Source: Eumeta japonica
Lineage: Eukaryota; Arthropoda; Insecta; Lepidoptera; Psychidae
Direction of reading: 5' to 3'
NCBI GenBank assembly: GCA_005406025.1
Contig: BGZK01000292.1
Location: forward strand, 372,001 to 436,000
Length of the DNA: 64,000 nt
The notes under the pieces were generated by a model, which saw only the letters and a list, made by a program, of their open reading frames with translations, did not search any database and was not told the origin of the DNA. The translations under genes and the position numbers were made by a program. Every line of letters starts with the position of its first letter. Positions within the stretch are counted from its first letter, which is position 1. Below, in pieces: positions 56,456 to 64,000 of the stretch.

Positions 56456-56520
56456 TACAAAAGTACAGACAAGCATTTCATTAATAAGCAATTAATGAAA
56501 AGTTTGTCTGCACTTTTGTA
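56456..56520. repeat. Hairpin, 30 bp arms (27 paired), 5 nt loop
   Basis: TACAAAAGTACAGACAAGCA begins arm 56456-56485; arm 56491-56520 pairs at 27 of 30 positions; loop AAGCA. Confidence 0.88.
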
Positions 56521-56689
56521 AACAATTTTTTTTTTGCAATGATTATTAAATTTATGGATCACTTCCAAGTCGTACTCACCCGTACTTAAAACCGATCACG
56601 TCTCTGAGATCACTCACAAATATTGTTGTAACAAGTTTTTATGAGTCCACTGCGGAAACATGGTCTGGCAATTTTTTTTTTAATTTGAG

Positions 56690-56890
56690 ATTGAGGGACT
56701 TGGACCTCAGCCTTGCACGCTGGTCCAATGCAAGTTGGCGGTTGCATCCGACGGTGAGGAGCTCTCGGAGACAAGATTTTCATTTTAATTTAAATTAAGT
56801 ACACATTAAGTGCATGGTCAGGATCGAATCCCGGCACCTTCAGATTTGATGACAATCCTCTTAAGCACTGAAAACTCTCACTAGCAGCAC
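56690..56890 (-). repeat. tRNA-derived SINE-like element
   Basis: On the minus strand GCAATGGTGCTGCTAGTGAG resembles an A-box start and GGTGCCGGGATTCGATCCTG contains a B-box-like GATTCGATCC. The body continues leftward to GGACCAGCGTGCAAGGCTGA near 56714. The wording matches a repeat often seen in Lepidoptera. No tail or target duplication identified. Confidence 0.5.
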
Positions 56891-56899
56891 CATTGCTTA

Positions 56900-57385
56900 T
56901 TTTTTTACATGCGCTAATATCATGCTTTTAATTTTTTATATAATATGTAAAATATTTTGACACGATTTGATTTAGAGTAATATAAAAACCGACCAATTTT
57001 TATATTCATTGGAAATAATAATTACATGTATTATGAGCATGTTTATTTTATGTATCTCATTATTTTGCCTTGACTACAAGAACACTTTAAAGACGTGAAT
57101 GATAATAATTAGTGATATATCCTCATCGTTGTAAAGAATCTTTATTCGTGCACTTTTATGTGTATGTTTTTTTTTTTGATGTCTGCTTATTTTATATAAT
57201 CGCTTCAAGTCACACAAATCCATTTTTAACCAACTTCATTTCACGTGCACCTACTTCACAGCGTTCTTCACCTACTTTTCATATATATATTATGTTATTA
57301 TTTCGAGTCTAACAGATGGCATGAGTACCACAGACATTAAAGGTTTTTTTTTTAAAGTTTCCTTTAATGTCAATCAGTTTTATAC
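56900..57385. other. AT-rich stretch with short hairpin
   Basis: GACATTAAAGG (57331-57341) pairs with CCTTTAATGTC (about 57361-57371) across a poly-T loop. No gene. Confidence 0.4.
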
Positions 57386-57389
57386 AACA

Positions 57390-57560
57390 CAAGGTGCGCG
57401 TCTGTTTCTCTCGAGAAATCTAACACTCGAAGTGTTAGTTCCGCATCCACTCGAGTGAAGTAGTTTCGTTCATTTGGAATCCCATCGGACGTTAATTTGT
57501 TTTCTCGGAAATCGTTATCTGCTTGAAAACGATGCGTTGATTCGTTTATTAAAAAAAATT
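57390..57560. promoter_or_regulatory. GC-richer segment with nested palindromes
   Basis: CTAACACTCGAAGTGTTAG is a 19 bp palindrome around CGA near 57420, and CACTCGAGTG is a perfect 10 bp palindrome near 57448; CTCGAG also occurs near 57409. A 64-codon minus ORF (57564 down to 57370) reads in a protein-like way (ESTHRFQADNDFRENKLTSD), so a decayed or real small exon is the alternative. Palindromic sites suggest a dimeric regulator. Confidence 0.3.
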
Positions 57561-57569
57561 GCAATGTGC

Positions 57570-58330
57570 CAAACTAGGAATATGTTTTAACTGTGTATAA
57601 AAATACTATATATAGCTATACAACACCAGAAAAATATATTAAAACATTTATATACGTTACAGTTTTTGCCGGCAGCTGTTTATATGTAAGTACTAACATT
57701 TACGATTTAATATGTTTTGTCTAAAGTTGACAGATATTAAATAATGTACTAAAGGTTCTTATGTGAGTTTTTATATGAAGTGTAATATAATCACGATAAA
57801 TTAGCTTCCGAAATCGTTAACTTTGTGTCATGCTTATTATGACTAAAATTTTTATTTAATGTTTCAAACATCAGTTTTGGAATGTAAAAAAATGACAGTA
57901 ATTGAGCTTTACAAATAAATTAAAGAAAATATTTATTTTAACAGTAATTCAGATTTTGTTCTTCAAATTTATAAAGTGTGATGCGATCCAGTGCGATGTA
58001 AACTTAGTGCAATTTCAGATTACATACTTTTTCGTTCGTTGGTAAGGAACCCTGGATTGAAGAATCCGACTTTCATCTCAAACCGGCATATCCACTCATG
58101 CGACTAAAAACTGTTAATAATGTTTATTTTGAATGTTTAAAGCATGTCGACCGAAAAAATCTGGAATTCTATCTGTAGGTAAGTTACTTACAAATGACTT
58201 CTAATTCTGCCCGATTTAAGTTCGATAAATAGTAATAAAAGTTACTGAAAAATATTTGACATACAGATATACGTAGACACAGAATACAGAAGTTCAGTAA
58301 AAACCTTTCGTTTCGATCTTTTAGTCGCTC
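57570..58330. other. AT-rich stretch, nothing recognised
   Basis: No ORF or repeat signal. Confidence 0.4.
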
Positions 58331-58337
58331 TAAAAAA

Positions 58338-58690
58338 TCTTTTATTATCGACTTCGACTAAAAAAAAGTTACACATCTGGCGCAACGCAACACATGGACG
58401 CGTTGTTTGCTAGTGTATCTAACGCGCATACCAGTGGAGGAGTTGGATCACTATTAAATGATAATATAAATTTGCCATAAGAACAGCAGGCAACTTATCA
58501 CATAGTATGCCCGATCCAGAAATCTGGGACTTATTAGAGTCTAGCATGTCCCAGGTTTATCGAATCTTCCTGTAGGAACTGGACGAAGTCCCATGGAACA
58601 TCAGAACTCATGACTTGCATGTTGATGTACTTGCACTAGAACCTCGAAATGTGCGAATGAGTAACGAATCCCACAACTCCACACAACTGT
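58338..58690 (+). pseudogene. Decayed coding-like segment, unknown family
   Basis: One frame reads KKSYTSGATQHMDALFASVS then NAHTSGGVGSLLNDNINLP and a stop near 58478. A second frame continues with NLSHSMPDPEIWDLLESSMS, QVYRIFL, a stop, ELDEVPWNIRTHDLHVDVLA and LEPRNVRMSNESHNSTQLF, stopping near 58695. Composition and codon look are those of real protein, joined by one frameshift and one stop. I cannot name the family. A 70-codon minus ORF (58813-58601) covers the same DNA and looks less natural. Confidence 0.35.
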
Positions 58691-58829
58691 TCTGAATAAA
58701 ACAAAACCATACATGCATGACAGAAATGTGAAAAAATCGAATGTGCAGCAATTCTCGAGGAGTAAATGAACGACCCTCCCATAGCGTCTTATAAGGGGAT
58801 ATCTTTTAAACACGTGAGCTTAAAATGGG

Positions 58830-60340
58830 GGGGAGGGGTTCCGTAAAATGTTATTAATTCTGATTTAAACTGAGAAGGGTATAATGAAAAATTTCAAAAC
58901 AATTTTGAAGAATATGTATTACAAAACAGACAATAAAAAACATATTTAATTGCAACAGAGTAATGTTTGTTATTATGTACGGAGCTTAAATATCACGAAA
59001 TTTAAACAGAATCGTTGTATTTTTTTTTGCTTTATAAAAAGAAATTTAATTTAAATCTCACCAAGAGCAAGAGGGTCCAAATTCAAAGAAAAACAGCTCA
59101 CGTAATTAATGGATGTACCCGAATAAGTCAATCTCGATGGGTGAAAGTTTTATGCTTATGGCAAAAAGCCAGAAGCACTGAGTTAAATAAGCATTTAGAG
59201 CTTGTAAGACATATTAGTTTGAAGTGTATATTCTGAAGTAGAATAAACATGCGATACAAAATGAGAGACAATAAAGGAATTATTTACTGACCCGCTCCTT
59301 AAGCGACATTTGAATTATAATTTTTAAATTTCATTAATTACTTATTCTAAATTTTACATAGAACAATCACAGAAGTTCATTGCATCTCTACTAATCTCTT
59401 ACATCTCTACTAATAGTTCCAATTTCTTAAGGAAATTCCATTCATATTTTTATAAATGACCGCTTCAAAGAATCTCCTGGACTTCGATGTTACTTCAATA
59501 AATGTGCCTACCTGTATGTCATAGGCCTATAGGAAAAGGAAAACAGTAGCAATAAGCATTTAGATTTTATGACTGATAATTACGATCTACAATAATTCAT
59601 TATTCATATCGAGGAACTATAACTGGCACACTCATTCGAATGCTATTCTCAATAGAGTGGGGAGGTCCTACAGAAAGTACTTGCACCACAGATTCCAGTA
59701 ACACAAACGTTGTTGTGTTACGATTACTTATATAGCAGAGCTGAAAGCGCTTACGTTGTAAGCTCAGTTAATATGAACAGAGCTTTATCGTCATTGAATT
59801 CATTAATAACCAAAAATAGTTAAAGTACGTGCATTTTATGATAAGAATAAACATACATTCAATTTTGGTAGCCTACTTTAATACACTATCTGCATATAAA
59901 CCCAAATATTTAAATTATTTATTTATGAAGACACTCTGTCAATTATTTTATATAAAATGCTAGATTCATGTGAAACGTTAGAAAGATGTAACCGATAATT
60001 GAAAAATAATAATCTCCAATTATTGTCAATTATCAATTTTTTAAATTTCAATCTTGTATTATTGAGTCTCCAATATTTCTCGTTCATTATGCATGTAATA
60101 ATTTTGTAACACATATGAAGACAGTCGAATCTGCTCGTTAACGCATGTCACTACATTCTTGAAGTAATTGAAAAGAAATGTAGTAACGAGAGACTTTAAG
60201 TTAATTGTTGTAATAAAAACAATTATACTAAGCATGTTTGTAAGCATTTATTTTGCATGTTCTTGTGAACAAGAGATCATTAACACAGTTCTGTAAATTG
60301 AAATAACAGTATAAAATGAATAAAGCCTTTTCCATGCTGA
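58830..60340. other. AT-rich stretch with chance ORFs
   Basis: CATCTCTACTAAT is directly repeated near 59383 and 59404. ORFs at 59015-59236 and 59923-60247 show no domain. Confidence 0.35.
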
Positions 60341-60349
60341 GTCACCTAA

Positions 60350-60640
60350 CACATCGAATGTAGATGCAACGTGAAGGATCTTCGATATCCTCGAAACGTC
60401 TTAACAGTTCTTGGTATGTGTATTGAAAATTTCACACATAATCTTTTTAAATGTACCTTAGATAAGAATTGAACATACGGATACAAATTGTTAATAACTG
60501 TCCGTTTAATTGTTCTGAATTCTCTCAGGTTAGAATTTCTAAACCCATTATGTATTATTATGTTTTTGATACGCGGCCTTATATAAATTTTCATTTCACC
60601 GATAGACCAGCGGAGTGAACACCGAATCAATTTAATTATT
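60350..60640. other. Possible conserved segment with 94-codon minus ORF
   Basis: The minus frame 60630-60346 is Arg/Ile-rich without domain. TTAATAACTGTCCGTTTAAT (60490 on) contains Myb-like (AACTG) and homeodomain-type words. Either reading is weak. Confidence 0.25.
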
Positions 60641-60699
60641 CTTATACAAAGAGAGCTTTTATTTTACGCACATCAATATGAATAATGACTCTAATTGAA

Positions 60700-61080
60700 G
60701 AATAAAAATGTGTGGATTTTTTCCAAAGTGACCCGACCCTCGTACCTCCCGCGCGCCTATAAAGGCCGGCCCGCTCGTGCTGTAACAAAGAAAAATACGG
60801 TTATTTCGTATTGATGCGGTCGGATATATGGTATTATTCGTGCTCAAACTCGACAGGAAGAGTTCAAATGGGGCATGTAACCTACACTTATTACTGATGC
60901 CGCCGCTCCTGTTTGAGATTGGGGTGCATAAATTTCAAAGCAAACTCCGGAAGGGTTTGAACAAACAATACCCTGTAAAAGTGATTTGGCGGACTTTTTT
61001 TTATATAATTGCCCACGGCGCGGAAGGACCCCGGCCACCGGATGGTTTTATACTATGTAGAGTTAAAAATAAATGGATGA
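60700..61080. other. GC island with TATA-like CCTATAAAGG
   Basis: CTATAAAGG at 60757-60765 lies between CGCGCG and CCGGCCCGC, as in a core promoter, but no TCAGT-type initiator follows at the usual ~30 bp. The island continues with GATGCCGCCGCTCCTGTTTG and GCGCGGAAGGACCCCGGCCACC. Overlapping ORFs of 91 (plus) and 64 (minus) codons have no domain. Promoter or conserved element. Confidence 0.35.
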
Positions 61081-61089
61081 AATTTTACT

Positions 61090-61365
61090 TATTTCATTAT
61101 TAACGTTTCAAATACATTACTTGTATATTTTCAAAATATTTATTAAATACTATAATAACATAAAAGAATATTTTAGCTTAAGTTAGTGTAAACATATTAT
61201 TATTTTTTACATTTTACTAAAACGAATCGCAAACACAAGTCGACTTTATAACGATAATCTTGATTTTGACATAATCAGCAAAAATTAGTTATCTTATAAG
61301 TCGTGTGTCAGATTTTAATCATACCAATGCTTAGACCTACACAATATTTTTATTTCAGATTGCAG
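61090..61365. other. AT-rich stretch, nothing recognised
   Basis: No signal. Confidence 0.4.
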
Positions 61366-61369
61366 ACCT

Positions 61370-61970
61370 AAACCATAAGCCCTCTACGCTGACGCAGTGA
61401 GAGGTCGGGAGGTGCTATCTCCCACTACTCGCCAAAAAAACATCTAACTAATGTCAATTACAGAGGGTCTTGTCGCCTGTCAAACTTTTTGGTTTTACTC
61501 TTGAAATCGCGCGGACCGAACTTGGAAGTTTACTGGCTACAAATTATGTTGGAGTAAGCATGAAAATAATTAGTCGACGTCGTTGTTTGTTTTTTGTCTG
61601 TTTTGTCTACAGCCATGCTTTAATTATTATCATAAGCAGTTTTAATTAGAGTATAATAAATAAATATAAAAGGATTATTATCTTCATGTTAGTGGGTTAC
61701 AACTTTAATAAGCAGTTGAAGAAATCCTGTCTAACCGCCGCGTAGCGCTGTGGTTAATTTCGCTCGCTTATTGTTTGACTGTTACTGTTTACGGAGGGCC
61801 GCATTGTTTACTTAGTTATTAACTTGGGGTTTGTTATTAAAAATCCCAAGTGGGCCGAGACGCGGGTTAGCGCTGCGAAGTCAGACCCGGGTCGGTTCAT
61901 ATGAAAATTTTACTCCACCATTGGAGTGTACCACAAACAACTGCGGGTCCGTGTCGCGATCTCTCTCATT
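61370..61970. other. GC-richer island, two parts
   Basis: Part one (61380-61440) reads CTACGCTGACGCAGTGAGAG; part two (61730-61970) contains CCGCCGCGTAGCGCTGTGG, CCGCATTGTTTACTTAG (Sox/Forkhead-like) and GAGACGCGGGTTAGCGCTGC. A 77-codon plus ORF (61831-62064) has no domain. Could be regulatory or, for part two, a repeat. Confidence 0.3.
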
Positions 61971-62539
61971 AAAAAAAACACATCTCACTTTATTTGTGTC
62001 CGTACAATGCCGTTCTTCCTACATATCAATGTTCCGAGTGCGGAGTGATCATTTTTGTTACTAAATAGAATGTTGCTGTCTTATAGCACATTTAGGTGAA
62101 AATTAAGCTCTATGATAACGAAAGTTTTTTTAATTTTAAGATTCCGTACACTTGATGAAAAAAAAAATGAAATCCTCAAGTATAGGATCGCTCTCATGTC
62201 TATCAGTCACATCTTATGTTTTCTGAATTTAATGGACCAAAAAAGTTACAATTTTATACATATAAGGCTAGGAGACTCGGTCACAAGCATACAGCGTAAA
62301 TAAACGAATTGTTAATTTGGAGAATAAATTTTATAGGGTCAATTAAAAAATTAATACAAAACTGTCAAATACGTCATATGATATTAGAAACGAACTGGTT
62401 TGTTATGGGAAACACAGACACACACAAACCCTATTTTTTATTACATTTTACTAACAAAATTTACATAATTTGATGAATATTCTATTGTGTGAGGTGTTAA
62501 TTCGCGGAAATCCATAATAGACGCTTGCCCGCAACATGT

Positions 62540-62733
62540 ATTAACATGCAGCATGCAACCCACCGCTGACCCTTGAATCTGCTCTTCCACTACGAATCCT
62601 TATCCAAAGAAATGAATATTGATTCGATAGGATTGACAGATATCGAATACCTAAGCAAGTGTTAATTGTTTATTTGTGCTAGTCCGCTAATCTTATATTG
62701 TTAATTCTAAATGCGTTTTATGCCAACCAGGCA
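62540..62733 (-). repeat. Penelope-like element 2, terminal repeat
   Basis: ATGCAGCATGCAACCCACCG to GCGTTTTATGCCAAC aligns with 25130-25313 (same orientation) and with the reverse complement of 26322-26505. Confidence 0.8.
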
Positions 62734-62900
62734 CATCCTCAGGAAAATGCAGACAGTCACATCCACCAGGGTGTAAGGAGTGTTAAAAACAACCGATAAA
62801 TGCGGATACAACCTTGTTAAGTGAAACTCTGTCATGTAATGGTCAAAGGGTGACAAAAGCATCCTTACCAGCAGCCGCAGACAACCACCAAAGTTTTTAA
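62734..62900 (-). repeat. Penelope-like element 2, 3' non-coding tail
   Basis: GGGTGTAAGGAGTGTTAAAA and CAAAGGGTGACAAAAGCATCC are the reverse complement of the tail at 26130-26320 of element 1. It is followed directly by linker sequence; no GIY-YIG domain lies between. Confidence 0.75.
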
Positions 62901-62983
62901 ATTGCTGTTTGTTATAAACACCGTTTAAATATTATATTTATTTAATAATATTGAAATTTTCTCCGAAATTGTACCATCATATG

Positions 62984-63830
62984 TCAAGCTAGCTGCTTAT
63001 TTTTTTTATTCTTTTGATTGTGTTGGATAGATACTGTTCCTTATAATATTTTTATACTTTTTATTAATGAGTCCATCAAAACATTTTTTAGTGTATCCGT
63101 TTTCTGTAACGCTATATTGTAAATGGTATTTGATTCCAAAGAGAAATTTTGATTATTCAGGGGTATGGTGAATAATCAATGTATCATAGATTTATAAACC
63201 GACAATTTGTGTTCCCATGGACAAGGAGAAATGGGTATTGTAATATTTGTGCAAGTGGGTTTTCTGTATATTTTAAATTCAAGTCTATTATTCGTTCTGG
63301 TTAAGGTCAATTCTAAAAGAAATATTGATTATTTTGTTTCTTCCTCTAGTTTAAATTGGAGTGTATTAAATTGGGGTGTATATTACTACATAATCTTGCA
63401 ACAGTTCTAATTCTGTCAAATTACTCAGCCAACATATGATAATATCGTCCACATATCTAAAATAATACAGGATATTATTATTATTTACTATGTGCTTTTT
63501 TTCACCCATAAAAAATTCCGCCATTAATGTGCTTAAAGGTGAATCCATAGCTAGACCCTCCTTTTGTATATAAAATTGATTATTATAACTGAAATAATTT
63601 TGAGTCATGCACAATCCCGTTAATTTTCAATGTTAATTTTAAGATATCCTCCTTTTCGCCAGGATGTAATTTTTGTTTTTCTAATTTGTCTTTTATAATT
63701 GTAAGGCATTCTCTAAAAGGAACATTAGTAAATAAACTGCCTACGACGAATTAGATTAATTTGCTATTATTTGGAAGGACAACATCTTTAATTTTGTTTA
63801 TCAGGTCTAAACTATTAATTAAACTATATT
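62984..63830 (-). pseudogene. Penelope-like element 2, reverse transcriptase and linker
   Basis: Reading the minus strand from 63830: NSLDLINKIKDVVLPNNSKL, then VGSLFTNVPFRECLTIIKDK (motif A region). Next comes frame 63614-63366 with FYIQKEGLAMDSPLSTLMAE (motif B, normally GSPLSP) and YYFRYVDDIIICW (motif C with the catalytic YVDD). Then follow IKFTLEEETKQNNQYFF, LEFKIYRKPTCTNITI and the linker IPLNNQNFSLESNTIYNIAL down to about 62985. This is the full RT layout of a Penelope-like element, broken by several stops and frameshifts. The GIY-YIG nuclease of element 1 has no counterpart here. The 5' part is cut by the inverted repeat at 63821-63902. Confidence 0.88.
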
Positions 63831-63902
63831 TTGGGTTAAATGCAATTTTTAACATTAATAATACAATAAAAGGAAAAATTCATTTAACCCAAAATATAGT
63901 TT
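63821..63902. repeat. Inverted repeat, 22 bp perfect arms, 38 nt loop
   Basis: AAACTATATTTTGGGTTAAA begins arm 63821-63842, which pairs exactly with 63881-63902. The left arm is part of the Penelope-like RT frame (FNPKYSLINSL on the minus strand), so the right arm is an inverted duplication of element sequence at its 5' break. Confidence 0.9.
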
Positions 63903-64000
63903 ATAAATTAAACTATAATTAAAATATTTAGACTTTCTTTATAATTTTAATGTCTATCGCTTTAAAACTATTAAATGTAGTCTAAACGAAATTGATATTT

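Noticed and set aside
57878..57900. miR-1-like TTGGAATGTAAA
   Set aside because: Only the seed region agrees; the rest differs and there is no precursor hairpin.
1..64000. CRISPR arrays, operons, phage or bacterial genes
   Set aside because: No regularly spaced direct repeats with unique spacers, no ribosome-binding sites with dense ORFs; base composition and repeats are those of an insect nuclear genome.
1..64000. Endogenous virus or LTR retrotransposon
   Set aside because: No LTR pair, primer-binding site, protease or integrase motif was seen in any frame; the reverse-transcriptase remains are LINE- and Penelope-like.

Overview
This window reads as intergenic or intronic DNA from an insect, most likely a moth or butterfly. 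It is AT-rich throughout, has no intact protein-coding gene that I can recognise, and carries repeats I recognise as typical of Lepidoptera: a ~0.7 kb family opening with AGGGTTCCG..CGGAACCCT, an element with TIRs reading AACCGACTTCAAAA, short elements ending in a CCGCGGaCGAAACGCTAAT-type terminus, a TTTCCCAGAAGGGTAGGCAG repeat, mariner, Penelope-like, RTE and Jockey remnants. Family names rest on motifs read by eye; no database search was possible.

Layout. 0-5 kb: AT-rich DNA with two GC-richer islands (1.3-1.6, 2.7-3.3 kb) and a decayed coding-like segment (4.4-4.7 kb). 5.3-6.4 kb: a degenerate GCTGTGGCCCC minisatellite. 6.5-9.5 kb: a tRNA-like SINE relic, a 0.68 kb TIR element and a 0.65 kb repeat. 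12.4-13.5 kb: a GC island with a strong minus-strand splice donor and two tiny coding-like ORFs. 13.7-19.3 kb: a dense nest with a SINE-like head, a GGGATCGAAATC-repeat element, a dead RTE retrotransposon, two exons of a DnaJ (mrj/DNAJB6-type) gene fragment lying between two RTE pieces, and a Jockey remnant with an in-frame deletion of the catalytic palm. 21.5-26.5 kb: LINE tail, second copy of the 0.7 kb repeat, and a Penelope-like element with inverted ends. 27-45 kb: mainly AT-rich DNA with GC-richer islands that look like conserved non-coding or regulatory DNA, plus small MITE-like elements. 46-54 kb: a half mariner, a full-length dead mariner, a LINE relic and small ORFs. 55-62 kb: further islands, including a GATA-site cluster, and a SINE relic. 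62.5-64 kb: a second, minus-strand Penelope-like element that has lost its GIY-YIG domain and runs off the window.

The genes do not form a pathway. The most interesting content is (i) the intron-bearing duplicate of a host co-chaperone gene found between parts of a retrotransposon, (ii) the contrasting rearrangements of the two Penelope-like elements, (iii) a repeat-bearing short element family found at several loci, (iv) a set of near-perfect inverted repeats with very short loops, and (v) many evenly scattered GC islands that suggest a regulatory landscape around a developmental gene. I found no CRISPR array, rRNA, confident tRNA gene, or evidence for a new multi-gene system.
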